A stretch of DNA of 64,000 nt from Psychrobacter sp. P11F6 (GCF_001435295.1 NZ_CM003594.1:1302001-1366000), one strand, 5' to 3'. Shown: positions 1-9,852, numbered from the stretch's first letter. Program-made: numbers and translations. The notes: generated by a model from the letters alone, not told the origin.

Positions 1-42
1 GAAGATTATATTTATAAAATAGGGTGTAACATTAAGAGACTT

Positions 43-738
43 ATGATGAGCGAAAATAAAGACGAAAAGATTGAAGATGTGTTGGTAGATTCGGAACTGG
101 CAAAAAAACTGGTCCCGAATAAGTTTAAGTTTACCAGCCAACAAGGCCGTGCGCGCCGTCAAAAACTTTTGGCTGGTGCCAAGAAGTTAAGTGAAACACA
201 ACCTATCAATGACATTACTTTGGCAGCTGTATGTGAAGAAGCAGGCATTCCAAGAGCTTCTGCTTATCACTTTTTTCCTAACATAGAAGCAATATTTTTA
301 GCATTGCGTTTTTTGAATGCTATCGAAATATTAGAAATAGTAGAAACAGTCGATATTGGTAATTATGACAGATGGCAGGGCTATTTGACGGCGCTTATTG
401 ATAATTGTGTGACGATATTCCATAACGACGAAACCAAAGCCAAGCTCATTTATGACACGAACACGCCTGATTTTGAAGGTGATAGTTTTGGTGAAGATAT
501 CGATCATCAAATTGTCGATTTGGTTTATAAGCGTTTATCAGAGCGCTATGAGATGCCGAGTTTCCATGATATTCAAGACACGCTATTGATTGCTTATAGC
601 ATTATTAATGCGATATTCACATTGTCTTATCGCCGTCATCAAAGCATTACCAATGAATATATCCAAGAAGCAAACACTGCGTTTATCGCTTATTTGCGTT
701 GCTATCTACCAGAAAAGCTACCGCGTAAGAATCGCTAG
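43..738 (+). CDS. TetR/AcrR family transcriptional regulator
   Basis: A 231-aa cytoplasmic DNA-binding regulator. Residues about 35-85 form the TetR helix-turn-helix: a basic GRARRQKLL stretch, then ITLAAVCEEAGIPRAS and a YHFF recognition-helix end, as usual in this family. The C-terminal 140 residues are helical and would hold the ligand pocket and dimer surface, but the inducer cannot be told from sequence. There are two adjacent ATG codons (43 and 46); a purine-rich AAGAGA lies just upstream. The N-terminal tail of about 30 residues before the HTH is acidic and longer than usual. The gene it controls may lie upstream of the window; downstream it is closed off by a strong terminator and a convergent gene. 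Family is certain, target unknown. Confidence 0.85.
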   Translation: MMSENKDEKIEDVLVDSELAKKLVPNKFKFTSQQGRARRQKLLAGAKKLSETQPINDITLAAVCEEAGIPRASAYHFFPNIEAIFLALRFLNAIEILEIVETVDIGNYDRWQGYLTALIDNCVTIFHNDETKAKLIYDTNTPDFEGDSFGEDIDHQIVDLVYKRLSERYEMPSFHDIQDTLLIAYSIINAIFTLSYRRHQSITNEYIQEANTAFIAYLRCYLPEKLPRKNR

Positions 739-760
739 TTTTTTCGCTATTTAGATGATG

Positions 761-804
761 CTTAGACATTAGAGTGTGATTAACATGCTCTAATGTCTGC
801 TAAG
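761..804. repeat. Imperfect inverted repeat after the TetR gene
   Basis: The arms CTTAGACATTAGAG and CTCTAATGTCTGCTAAG pair with a three-base bulge around a 13-base loop. It sits between the TetR stop and the stronger 17-bp hairpin at 806-848, so the two probably act together as a compound 3' end. Confidence 0.5.
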
Positions 805-805
805 T

Positions 806-848
806 CAATACAAAAAAGCCGATATATGATGTCGGCTTTTTTGTATTG
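806..848. terminator. Strong bidirectional terminator between convergent genes
   Basis: A perfect 17-bp stem (CAATACAAAAAAGCCGA and its complement) around a 9-base loop, with A-rich and T-rich flanks on both sides, so it can end transcription from either strand. It separates the plus-strand TetR gene from the minus-strand gene starting at 1662. Confidence 0.9.
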
Positions 849-879
849 ACTGCCTTGATGAGCAGTGGTAGTAATGGAC

Positions 880-1662
880 TTAACGGATAGGCGTTAATAC
901 TTGCCCACGGCAACTATCAGTACTCGCATCTAATGTCTCATATTGCTTATAATAGCTGACGATCAGCTCTTCCAAAGCGACGTTGGTCTGTGAATCATGG
1001 GTATTGACGTAAGCTTCGCGGGCTTGTTCAAGCCAACGATCTGCCATGCGAAAATGGATGCCTGATTCCCGCCAGCCGCGCTCGCACTGGTTCGTAGCAG
1101 CCCAAATTAAAGCGACCTCGCTGAAAGCTATCTCTCGTGGTGCTGACTCGATACCACCGCTATCTTTTAGCGCGCTTAAGGTTGCCCATAGATCGGGGCG
1201 CATGAGAGCAGAGTTTGATGGTATGTCTTGAATAAGGTTGAGATCTTGTTCCTTGCCATTTTTCAAGGTGGTCAAAATCGTCTCTGCTGCCTGTGCTGCC
1301 TGTGCTGCTTGCTGTCCAGCAGGTGAACGACTATTCATGCTGTCTTGATGGATGGCGTAGTTAAGCCAAGCCTGAGCTTTATAGGCAAAGTATTGTTGAC
1401 GTGCGCTCATGTTTTTTTGTTGATACGCTTGTAACTCTTTCAACATACAATTCATAGCACGTTGGCGCGTACTTTGGTATTTTGGGTGGTGAGACTGAGT
1501 TTGGACATCATTGGCACAGTGAGTAGCGTCATGGGTTACTGCCACTTCAGGAGTATGATGACTCGCCGATGCAATCGAGGTCATTGTCAGGAAAAAAACG
1601 GTTGATAATAAAGCCTTTATAGGCTGTTTATAATGGGCTGCTTTGTCGGCAGGATTAGGCAT
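880..1662 (-). CDS. Exported protein resembling the N-terminal domain of certain OmpA-family proteins
   Basis: A 260-aa protein with an N-terminal signal peptide: a KQPIKALLSTVFFLTMTSIASA segment whose likely cleavage follows ASA. I chose the ATG at 1662 because an AAGG Shine-Dalgarno sits about 8 bases before it; an in-frame ATG at 1737 has none. The mature part is helical. The pattern AYKAQAWLNYA, RPDLWATL, EVALIWAATNQ, GWRESG resembles, from memory, the N-terminal region of OmpA-family proteins encoded beside large DUF11/SdrD-like outer-membrane proteins. Unlike those, it ends without the peptidoglycan-binding OmpA domain. It has Cys pairs that could form disulphides. It is the last gene of the DUF11 block, 166 bp after the 1782-aa protein, so a periplasmic partner role is likely but unproven. 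Confidence 0.6.
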   Translation of the reverse strand: MPNPADKAAHYKQPIKALLSTVFFLTMTSIASASHHTPEVAVTHDATHCANDVQTQSHHPKYQSTRQRAMNCMLKELQAYQQKNMSARQQYFAYKAQAWLNYAIHQDSMNSRSPAGQQAAQAAQAAETILTTLKNGKEQDLNLIQDIPSNSALMRPDLWATLSALKDSGGIESAPREIAFSEVALIWAATNQCERGWRESGIHFRMADRWLEQAREAYVNTHDSQTNVALEELIVSYYKQYETLDASTDSCRGQVLTPIR

Positions 1663-1787
1663 GATGCAAAACCTTATATTAAGCGGATCAGTATCAATAT
1701 TGGTATTGGTACTTGCGGTTTTCGGCGCTGATCTCATCGCTTATTAAAATATATCTGTCATATAATATGATGAACAGCGCGATAACG

Positions 1788-1823
1788 CCCGCATTGTCGT
1801 CAGATGATAACACGACAATGGGG
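1788..1823. repeat. Hairpin between the 1782-aa protein gene and the 260-aa gene
   Basis: Arms CATTGTCGT and ACGACAATG with flanking CCC/GGG, separated by an 11-base spacer. There is no clear T-run on the minus-strand exit side, so an RNA-processing or partial-attenuation element fits better than a full terminator. Confidence 0.45.
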
Positions 1824-1828
1824 ATAAA

Positions 1829-4800
1829 TTACAATGTAGAGTGAGTCGTCAAACGCTGGTTCTTACGTGGATCATCACGTTTGAATAGGTCTTCGTCAAA
1901 CTTGAAACGTAATCTAAAGTAAGCGCCTTCCATAGTGCTATCGTCATAAGCGATGTCTTCATCCTCAAAGCCCATGAAGTTATAACCTAGTGACAACCAA
2001 AGATTGGTCATCGGGCTATAGCCCACTTCCGCACCCAGCATATAAGACATATCATCTGCTTGTTTGTTCCAATAAGTGCCTGCTTGCAAGCCCACATCCC
2101 AGCGCTCACTGATGTCATATAGACCACGAGCATAAAGCGCATGGGCTGTATTGTCGCTACTGATATTATCAGCATCAAACTGAGTATATTTACCCGCGTA
2201 ACGGCCTGATAACGTCAACGGACGCGTTGGATGATAGTTACCACTCAATGACCAGATAACGGCATCTTTTTGATAGGCGTCATCGCCAGTACTGTTATCA
2301 TCTAAGCGATACTCAAGCTTGGCTAACATGTCTAACTGATTGCTATCATAATCACGATAGGCAGCTCCTAGCTGGAAACGATTAATCGTGCGATTGCCAT
2401 CGTCATAATCGACGCGTGAGTAGATGTCCTTGGCCAACAGAGTCACATCATCGGTATAGCGATAAGCAATACCAGCGCTACCTAGCAATGTGTCACTAGT
2501 CTCACCCCAACGCTTCTCAAAACGCGCCGAGGCTTTATAATCTTCTTTCGCAAGATACTCTACACCAATGCCAGCTGCCGTTGCGGTGTTCTCGGTATCG
2601 CCCTCTAATGATTCAACACGCTCAAATAAGGTGTTTAAAGTCAGACCTTCTTGAACATACCACTTGTTTTTTAGACCGATAGCAGCTTCAGCTTCGCGAG
2701 CACTGATAGCATCACGCATGCGATATTCGCTATAGACTTTGCCATCTTTCATATAAGCGGCATCAAAACCAAATACGGTACGCTGACGTTCTTCAGTATC
2801 ATCAAGACCATAGCTACCAGATAGACTGTTGATCAAGTCATGACGGGCGTATAGGCGACCTAAACCACCTAGCGGCGTCTCGCCTCCGATGGAGGTGGCA
2901 TTACGATTACTGTTATCAATATCTTGCTCATATTCTGCAAATACTAAAGAGTCATTGAGCTTGGGTAACCGTGCCGTGATACGAGCGCGGGCGGTAGTAC
3001 CTTCAATATCTTTTTCAGAATCACTGACATTATTTAGCGCTGATTGATTGATAATATCGTCATTAAAGATAGTGTTGTCAGTCACATCTACGACGTCTGT
3101 TACCGCTTGGATATTGCGTGAAGCTGCCGTCGCATCTTGCTTATAATAACGTAAGCCAATCTCGCCAACGATGTTGGTGCTCAAACGCTGTTCAATACTG
3201 GCTAAGACACCTTGGCGGCTAGCATCAGTGATATGATCTTTAGTGCGCACGCCTTCTAGTTTTAGCGCGGTCTTTTTATCATTGATTAAATGAGTGACTT
3301 CGACGCCCGATTCAGCGCGCCCAGCAGTCTGCGGCGAGGCACCAGTCACGAAACCTTCGTCAGTATCGTTATAATAAGCTTTGGCACGAGTGTTTTTCTT
3401 GTTATCAAAGTCAAGCTCGATACGCAAGGCATTACCTTCTGCGTCCTGACCGTCTAATTCTGTCGCATTGATTTGATTGCTTGGCTGAAAATTTGGATTC
3501 TCAGCTTTATTCATCGCGTATTCAGCGACCAGTTTTAGCTTATCGTTAAACTTGATAACGCTGTTGACGCTAGCCAGCTCTTCTTTGTTAAGAGGGTCAT
3601 CACTGTTGACATAGCTACCACCGATGGCGACTTTATCAGTCAACTGCTGCTTGGCAGCAATGCCACCGACCAAGTATTTTTCACCGCCTTCATCTACTTC
3701 TACAGTGACTCGTAGATAAATAGGGTTGCCGTCGATGTCTTGGCTAGCGATAGGGGCTTTTAAAAATAAGCTGCGGCTGATAGGGTCAATTTCATAATCG
3801 GCAAAGCGGGTAAGGGTCTCACGGCTAATGATCAAGCCTGGATTGTTGGCGTCACGAGTGATCACTTCGACAGTTTCTGAGTTTTCTAATACGGCATCAA
3901 AGTTTTCAGCCAATGGATAAGGGCCTGAGATACCAAGACCACGAGTCTCATTGACGCGTTGGCTGGAACTGGTCTCCGCGATAAAGGCGGTAATGCGAGT
4001 ATTGCTATCTTCATACTGGGCTTTTAGGCCAGTCAACGTACGGTTATATTGACCTAATTTAATACCTTCATCGTTATCAATTTGAGTTTTTAAGTCGCCA
4101 TACATAGCAAATGAGCGACCCTTGTCCAAGCGCACATAGAGTTTGCTGGTAGATTGTGCATCAAAGCCTTTGGCTGATGAATCACCATAGACAGGATAGT
4201 ATTCGCCAGGCTCGATATCACGGAACAGACGCTCGCCTTTTTTGTCGCTGTCATAAGCCAAAGTGAGCAAATAATCGCCACGTACTTTGCCTTTAAGGAA
4301 CATCGCGGCGCGACCAGAAGCGGTATAGTCATCGTTACCAGCGAAATCATTGAGCTCTTGCTCAAAAGCGCCTTGGGCGTCAGTAATGCTGCTGCCATCA
4401 AAGTCTTTAAGTGAGATCGCGCCTTCGACGATGCCGACGGCAATGAGAGGACGTAATTGCGCGGTAAATTGTAACGGGATAATCTGTTTACTGCTACCAG
4501 TGTCGATGACCAACTCACCTTTACCCGGTACACTCGGTGCAGTCACGGGTATGAGTAGCTCACCACCTGAGACAATAACTTGCGTACCAGCTTGATCTTT
4601 ACTGCTGTCATTAAGATTGATACGGCCGATATTGGTATCGATAGTGATAGGTGTTGAGGCGATATAAGGACGGCCATCACGGTCTTTTAGGCTAATAACG
4701 ATTTGATAATCGCTAACACCATCTGCTGGTACTAGCTGCGCTTGAGTGCGATAGTCAATGGCTTGTAAATTGTCTGGCGTTGATACTTTAATGGTTTGCT

Positions 4801-7177
4801 CAGAGATGATTTTGCCATTCACGTCAGTAGCGACACCGCGCAAGATATTGTTGCCGCGTTTTAAGTCGACGGCATAGTAATCAAAGGCAGTCACATTCTG
4901 TTTTTCTTGCTCAGCTGTTTTGCCGATTTGTTGTTCTGATACTGCTTTTCCATTGGTATATAGTGTAAATATTGAACCCAGTGGCGCTTGCACTTGTACC
5001 ATTTGTTTATAAGTGCTGAGCTGTTGACCTTCGTTTAAATTGATAAAAGCCACGTCATTGTTAGCCACTTCTTTGAGATATTCTTCTAGCTCTTTTTCTA
5101 CTGGCGGTGCTATCGTAGTTACGGTCATATCAACACGATTGGCGGCTGGATTGATCATCTCATTGACGATAGCAGAGTCACAGTTGCTGCCCAGATCTAA
5201 GTCGCCATTGATGTTGCAGCCACTGGCGTCTACATTATCATCGTAGTCACGATTGTAGTCAGGGTCTAGGGTTAGCTCGGTTTTTACTGCTTGCTCAAGG
5301 CTATCATTCTTAGCGCTCACTGATTTGCTACGAGCGACAAGCTCCGTATTCAAACGCTCAGTGCTATCGCCCATACCGACCACGATACCGAAATCGGCAC
5401 GATGTAATTCGCCATATTTTAAGTCAACGAAACGGCTGCCAGCATCACCAGCATTGCGATTACTTTGGGTGACCATCTCGGTTGAGTGAGGGATGGTGGT
5501 GCGGTCAACTTTTAAGACGTGAGTTTTGGCACTGACACCATAGAAGTTATACTTACCTTCAGGATCAGTCACGACAAAGTTACCGTTTTCCATGTAGATA
5601 CGCACGCCTGCAACGCCAAGTTCGCCATCTTCTTTTTGTTGAATGCCGTCACGGTTGATATCGTGGTAGACCTTACCGATGATGATGCCATCAGTATTCA
5701 TGACGCCGCGCTCTACTTCAATCTTCCACTGTGCTTCTCTTGAAACTAAGCTTTTACCTTGTTCATTGCTAGCAACGGCAGTCGCGCGGTTGATGCCATC
5801 ACCGCCTAATGATGAAGCACCGATTAAGACACGATACGTGATTTTTTTACTTTCGCCATTTGCCATATTACCTAAATTTAGCACCTGATATTTACCATCA
5901 GCTGTAAACTCAGTGGTTTGCGCTTGGTCGATACTGATATCAGTAGTTTGGTTGACACGTACACTACCATCTACATAAGCAAAACCACGTGGTAGGGCGT
6001 CTTTTAGTTGCACATCGTAAGCGGTAGAGTTGCCACTATTGGTGATATTAATAGTGTAGCTAACATAATCACCAAATTCAGCGCTTTTAACGTCGCTTTC
6101 TTTGGTGACGACTAAGCTTGGGCTATCATCGACGATATTGATTTGTGTATCTAAGTCATCGATACGTACGGTGAAGTCACCTTCGCTTGGTAGCTGCTCA
6201 GCGCCAGTGCCGACAGAAGGCGCGATACAGGCGTCTAGACTTGCAGTCAACGTATCATTTGCTAGAGTCTGAATAAATTTGTCATTGACAGCGTTGGCAT
6301 TGTTTTGTGTTGGTGCTGATAGCTGATATTTACCAGTACTATTGCCCGTCTCAATCGCTTTCAATGCGTATTTGTCACCCGTCAACAAAGAGGTAATCGT
6401 GACCCATACTTGATCTGGCTTATCTAGCTGAACGTTACACTGCCCATAGCTGGCATCGATATAGACGTTTTCCTCGATTTGTGAGGTGGTTTTGTTTTCG
6501 TCAAACTTAGGCGTTGTAAATTTGATTTCAGGCTCAACGATGATTAGTCTATCAATCGCGTTGACACTCGATACGGATGGGTCTTCTAGAACGACAGCGC
6601 CAATTTTAATATCTGCAGTATCGCCACTTTTGCCGTTAGCATCTGATAAAGCTTGCACGATAAACTGGATACTTTCACTGTGTCCAAGTTTGATTTGTGC
6701 GCTTAAATTATCGAAAATAACTTCAGTATCACCATTATCAACGACGCCGTTTTTATTTAGATCTTGATAGACTTTTAAGTTTGAGAGCGTTGGAGATACA
6801 GCCAATGTTAACTCAACAGTCTGGTTGCTATAGCTGGTATTGCTTAGGACATTTACCCAGTTAACCAAGGCGTTAGGCATAACGGTAAGTAAGGGCTGTT
6901 GAGTAAGTTCAATACCGTATTCAGGAAGGTCTGAGGCTTTGACTTGTACTTGGTTTGAGGTGCTAGATATTGTGACGTCAGTCTGGTTATTGACGTTATA
7001 GCTAGCATTTGCAATATTGTTAATGATTTGCAGATTAGGGTTTGCTGCATCAGCTGCAATCGCGATATTTGATTGCATAAGCAACATTGCCAATGACAGC
7101 GCAGAGATCTTCGCTGAACACAATGCAGTACGATTAGACGGTGTCATGGTAGATAGAGTCATATGTCGCTTATCCAA
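1829..7177 (-). CDS. Giant DUF11/SdrD-B-like protein with C-terminal outer-membrane beta-barrel
   Basis: A 1782-aa exported protein. Residues 1 to about 42 are a signal peptide (hydrophobic ISALSLAMLLMQSNIAIA, cleavage near AIAA). Next comes an N-terminal ANASYNVNN motif shared with the 677-aa neighbour. A DUF11 domain spans about 350-470 (PSLVVTKESD ... NSGNSTAYDVQLKDALPRG). An SdrD-B/CNA-B-like domain spans about 495-590 (IIGKVYHDINRDGIQQ, DPEGKYNFYGV), with calcium-binding-like Asp-rich stretches. Ig-like segments follow to about 930. The rest, from about 955, alternates short amphipathic strands (GDYLLTLAYD, RLFRDIEPGEYYPVYGDSS, KLYVRLDKGRSF) and ends in a plausible beta-signal (GAYFRLRFKF) plus a 20-residue basic tail, as expected of an outer-membrane barrel. 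Function unknown; a display or export platform is my inference. Codon use resembles its neighbours. Confidence 0.8.
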   Translation of the reverse strand: MDKRHMTLSTMTPSNRTALCSAKISALSLAMLLMQSNIAIAADAANPNLQIINNIANASYNVNNQTDVTISSTSNQVQVKASDLPEYGIELTQQPLLTVMPNALVNWVNVLSNTSYSNQTVELTLAVSPTLSNLKVYQDLNKNGVVDNGDTEVIFDNLSAQIKLGHSESIQFIVQALSDANGKSGDTADIKIGAVVLEDPSVSSVNAIDRLIIVEPEIKFTTPKFDENKTTSQIEENVYIDASYGQCNVQLDKPDQVWVTITSLLTGDKYALKAIETGNSTGKYQLSAPTQNNANAVNDKFIQTLANDTLTASLDACIAPSVGTGAEQLPSEGDFTVRIDDLDTQINIVDDSPSLVVTKESDVKSAEFGDYVSYTINITNSGNSTAYDVQLKDALPRGFAYVDGSVRVNQTTDISIDQAQTTEFTADGKYQVLNLGNMANGESKKITYRVLIGASSLGGDGINRATAVASNEQGKSLVSREAQWKIEVERGVMNTDGIIIGKVYHDINRDGIQQKEDGELGVAGVRIYMENGNFVVTDPEGKYNFYGVSAKTHVLKVDRTTIPHSTEMVTQSNRNAGDAGSRFVDLKYGELHRADFGIVVGMGDSTERLNTELVARSKSVSAKNDSLEQAVKTELTLDPDYNRDYDDNVDASGCNINGDLDLGSNCDSAIVNEMINPAANRVDMTVTTIAPPVEKELEEYLKEVANNDVAFINLNEGQQLSTYKQMVQVQAPLGSIFTLYTNGKAVSEQQIGKTAEQEKQNVTAFDYYAVDLKRGNNILRGVATDVNGKIISEQTIKVSTPDNLQAIDYRTQAQLVPADGVSDYQIVISLKDRDGRPYIASTPITIDTNIGRINLNDSSKDQAGTQVIVSGGELLIPVTAPSVPGKGELVIDTGSSKQIIPLQFTAQLRPLIAVGIVEGAISLKDFDGSSITDAQGAFEQELNDFAGNDDYTASGRAAMFLKGKVRGDYLLTLAYDSDKKGERLFRDIEPGEYYPVYGDSSAKGFDAQSTSKLYVRLDKGRSFAMYGDLKTQIDNDEGIKLGQYNRTLTGLKAQYEDSNTRITAFIAETSSSQRVNETRGLGISGPYPLAENFDAVLENSETVEVITRDANNPGLIISRETLTRFADYEIDPISRSLFLKAPIASQDIDGNPIYLRVTVEVDEGGEKYLVGGIAAKQQLTDKVAIGGSYVNSDDPLNKEELASVNSVIKFNDKLKLVAEYAMNKAENPNFQPSNQINATELDGQDAEGNALRIELDFDNKKNTRAKAYYNDTDEGFVTGASPQTAGRAESGVEVTHLINDKKTALKLEGVRTKDHITDASRQGVLASIEQRLSTNIVGEIGLRYYKQDATAASRNIQAVTDVVDVTDNTIFNDDIINQSALNNVSDSEKDIEGTTARARITARLPKLNDSLVFAEYEQDIDNSNRNATSIGGETPLGGLGRLYARHDLINSLSGSYGLDDTEERQRTVFGFDAAYMKDGKVYSEYRMRDAISAREAEAAIGLKNKWYVQEGLTLNTLFERVESLEGDTENTATAAGIGVEYLAKEDYKASARFEKRWGETSDTLLGSAGIAYRYTDDVTLLAKDIYSRVDYDDGNRTINRFQLGAAYRDYDSNQLDMLAKLEYRLDDNSTGDDAYQKDAVIWSLSGNYHPTRPLTLSGRYAGKYTQFDADNISSDNTAHALYARGLYDISERWDVGLQAGTYWNKQADDMSYMLGAEVGYSPMTNLWLSLGYNFMGFEDEDIAYDDSTMEGAYFRLRFKFDEDLFKRDDPRKNQRLTTHSTL

Positions 7178-7203
7178 TAAAATATCAGTGAGGGTAAGGG
7201 TAG

Positions 7204-7232
7204 TTCTACAAGCACTTGATGTACTTGTAGAA
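7204..7232. repeat. Hairpin between two DUF11 genes
   Basis: Perfect 9-bp arms TTCTACAAG and CTTGTAGAA around an 11-base loop, in the 95-bp gap between the 677-aa and 1782-aa genes. No T-run follows on the minus strand, so partial attenuation or mRNA processing is more likely than termination. Confidence 0.5.
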
Positions 7233-7272
7233 TCAGTGGAACGATAAATAGTTGTTTTTATTAAGGTTGAGA

Positions 7273-9306
7273 TTATTTAGGAGCGTCCTTTATCTTGACT
7301 CTAAATTGAAGGGTTGCAGTACTTTGAGGTGACAAAGTAGTGATTGTTGTATTGATATTAGTACCATCATCATTTGCTGCTGTGGTGATATTAGTGGCTT
7401 GCACTCCAGGTGTGGTAGCAGATCCTGCTACATAGTCTGCCGCGGCTGCGAATTTAGATTTAGGATCTAAAATGGTCAAACCTGTAATATCAAAGCCTAG
7501 TGCGGTAGTGGATGTGTTGGTAGCATCAATCTTATAGATAACGCATTGGTTTGGTTCAGCATCGATAGCAGTATTTACAAATGTACCCTCAGCAGTACCA
7601 TCACAATTAGCATCAAGTACTTGTAACTTAGCTAGCGTTAAGCCTTTGATGGTTGTGGTATTAGTAGCAATGGCTGGCGCTGAAGGATCATTACCAGCAG
7701 GTGTGATAGTGACGATATTATTTTCAGTCTTATTTAGCGCACCTGTGCCATCAGACTTGACTGTATAAATAATATCAACAGTGCCCTTTGATGCAATAAT
7801 CACTGAACTTGGAAGACGATATTCGCCAGCAGTGCTAGTAGGTTCTAAATATCCTGTTGTGCCATCAGCTAATTTATAGCTAGGACGATTAGTGGCAGCT
7901 GTGTCAGTTATGATGCCAAGTGGTGTCTTAGCATCAGGATCAGTAATTTTAATGGTAATAGGACGATTGGTGCCGCCCTCAGGTGCATCACCTGTATTAG
8001 TAAGGGTATTAGTGAAGGTAGTAGTACCGTCTACAGCAATCTCTTTAGAAGTGCCTTTATTATCGACACCATTAGAGATCGTTAAACTACGTTTATTGAC
8101 TTCTAGAGCCGCAGCTGAATCGCCACCTTTAGTACCGGGCTCAGGAGTATTGGTATACTCTGTATCATCATCGGCAGGGTAATAAGTCTTCGTATTTTCA
8201 ACAGCATCGTCTTTATTGGTACTATCAATAATAGTCACACCACTATCTAAAGTGTCTTCAACGCGCGCGTGATTGATCACACCATTGACAGGCGCTACAT
8301 TAGGGTCTTGTTGGACATCAAAGGTGATCGTTACACTAGCCCCAACAGCTAGATCAATACCTGAATACACAAAGCCTTGATTAGTACCAGTTGTGGTTTC
8401 TACAACAGAAGCACCACTAGTAGCATCCGTTGATTTTACAGAACTTGCTACTAATATTAGACCAGCAGGTAATGTATCACGCACGGTGATACCAGTTGCA
8501 GCAGCAGCATAAGTTGCACGGCCATCGTTAGTGACTTTGATACTATAGGTAGCGGTATCATCTAAGTCATTAAGGTTAAGCGTGTCAGTTATCGACTTTA
8601 CGATACCAAAAACAGGCAAAACTGTACTTGATGTATCTGTATTGGTTAATGTCTTACTAACGCCTGCTGGTGTATTCGTTGATAGAGCCGTACTCGTAGC
8701 GGTCAAAGTGAGTTTTTGAGTATCTCCGCCTTTATTGCCTTTCGTCTTAGCATTGATAGTGAATACAACATACTGACCAGCTGTCAGTGTAAAGACATTA
8801 TTGGTGCCAGTAAGTATTGAGTTAACAGGAATATCAGTGCCAGATGTCCCTGAACCAGTAGCCGCAGTCCCACCAGCTTCAAATAACTGGTATGAAACTG
8901 TAGAAGCACCAAGGTCGTAATCAGCCTGATCACCAGATCCATTAGTGATATTGCTTAAATTGACCGTGTATTCATCAGTACGGTTACCAGTATTTTCTAA
9001 TCTATGTACAAACGCTACCACCTTTTCAGGAGTTACGTTGCCACCAGAATTTATATCATCCGCATTACCAGAATTTTGCGCCAAAAGTGAGAATGAAATC
9101 TGCTCTGAGATATTAACAGTAACAGCATTAGATTTGACTTTAGGCTGTTCAACGTTGTTAACAGAATAGGTAGCTTCAGCTACGTTAACAATAGTAGGAG
9201 ATTTCGTCGATGTGCCACTAACGGCAGCATTCGCCCCGGTAGAGATACCCATTACCGCAGCAACACCAACGGCTAACAGGCTATAATTAAAATTATTTGA
9301 TTTCAT
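7273..9306 (-). CDS. Exported DUF11 (conserved repeat domain) protein, 677 aa
   Basis: A secreted or surface protein with a clear signal peptide (residues 1-27, cleavage after ANA). The mature chain is Thr/Asn/Ser/Asp-rich and beta-rich. It starts with a VNVAEATYSVNN motif and carries DUF11-like repeats; the clearest is at about 235-340 (FGIVKSITDTLNLNDLDDTATYSIKVTNDG ... VRDTLPAGLILV in outline). A C-terminal module from about 560 holds two Cys (DANCDGT and PNQCVIYKIDATN) and ends in a beta strand, FRVKIKDAPK. A similar two-Cys module ends the 689-aa protein at 10096-12165. There is no transmembrane anchor. The start has an AGGA site 7 bases upstream. It lies 51 bp after the 154-aa gene and 95 bp before the barrel protein, so they are probably co-transcribed. 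A structural subunit is a reasonable inference; no enzyme motif is visible. Confidence 0.8.
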   Translation of the reverse strand: MKSNNFNYSLLAVGVAAVMGISTGANAAVSGTSTKSPTIVNVAEATYSVNNVEQPKVKSNAVTVNISEQISFSLLAQNSGNADDINSGGNVTPEKVVAFVHRLENTGNRTDEYTVNLSNITNGSGDQADYDLGASTVSYQLFEAGGTAATGSGTSGTDIPVNSILTGTNNVFTLTAGQYVVFTINAKTKGNKGGDTQKLTLTATSTALSTNTPAGVSKTLTNTDTSSTVLPVFGIVKSITDTLNLNDLDDTATYSIKVTNDGRATYAAAATGITVRDTLPAGLILVASSVKSTDATSGASVVETTTGTNQGFVYSGIDLAVGASVTITFDVQQDPNVAPVNGVINHARVEDTLDSGVTIIDSTNKDDAVENTKTYYPADDDTEYTNTPEPGTKGGDSAAALEVNKRSLTISNGVDNKGTSKEIAVDGTTTFTNTLTNTGDAPEGGTNRPITIKITDPDAKTPLGIITDTAATNRPSYKLADGTTGYLEPTSTAGEYRLPSSVIIASKGTVDIIYTVKSDGTGALNKTENNIVTITPAGNDPSAPAIATNTTTIKGLTLAKLQVLDANCDGTAEGTFVNTAIDAEPNQCVIYKIDATNTSTTALGFDITGLTILDPKSKFAAAADYVAGSATTPGVQATNITTAANDDGTNINTTITTLSPQSTATLQFRVKIKDAPK

Positions 9307-9357
9307 ATAGATATCCTAAAATTAGAAGAGCAAGATTTTTTGAGTTGAAGGAGAGGT

Positions 9358-9822
9358 CTAGTTGACGATTGTATTAAGTGCCACGGCGGCAGACTTCTGT
9401 GCTGGTAATAACTTGATATTCCAGCGCAGGGTACGATATTCAGAAAACGGAATTTTGACCATTTTGCCATCGACTTTACGCATCAGTGGCATATCGGCAT
9501 AGTTCTTGCCATCGATACTGGCTTGAGCACTGGTAGGATTAGCTTCACCAGTGAAAGCCATATTGGCAGGGATAGGCAATACGACAGCCAGATCTTGGAT
9601 ATCTTTGTTAATAATATTGCTGTATGTTGCCTTGTACTGAATGACCGTACCCGCTGGAGCATTACGAACTGGTAGATAAGAGATCTTACCTTCGGCGTTT
9701 TTGGTGACTTGATTGGCTGTTAAATCCATTTTTAAGGCATCATTGGCGTGAGCAGCACTTAGTGCTATTACCGACGCTAAGCTTGCTAATATGGCACTGC
9801 GTAAAAAATTAAAACCTTTCAT
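9358..9822 (-). CDS. Small exported one-domain DUF11-like protein
   Basis: A 154-aa protein with a signal peptide (FLRSAILASLASVIALSAAHA, cleavage after AHA) and one beta-sandwich domain. The pattern PAGTVIQYKATYSNIINKD ... LAVVLPIPANMAF ... YRTLRWNIKLLPAQKSA matches the core of DUF11/conserved-repeat domains: an asymmetric strand pair, then a W-containing strand near the end. It has no Cys and no anchor. The start is well supported (AAGGA 7 bases upstream). It is the first gene of the probable four-gene operon; a 7-bp palindrome lies just upstream. It may act as a periplasmic or minor structural component of the same assembly; that is inference from context. Confidence 0.75.
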   Translation of the reverse strand: MKGFNFLRSAILASLASVIALSAAHANDALKMDLTANQVTKNAEGKISYLPVRNAPAGTVIQYKATYSNIINKDIQDLAVVLPIPANMAFTGEANPTSAQASIDGKNYADMPLMRKVDGKMVKIPFSEYRTLRWNIKLLPAQKSAAVALNTIVN

Positions 9823-9852
9823 ATCGTATTCCTTGCTTAAACCATTATTATC

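Noticed and set aside
4090..4533. A 147-codon antisense-frame opening inside the giant barrel gene, and similar openings elsewhere
   Set aside because: These are shadow frames of the strongly biased coding sequence and match no family.
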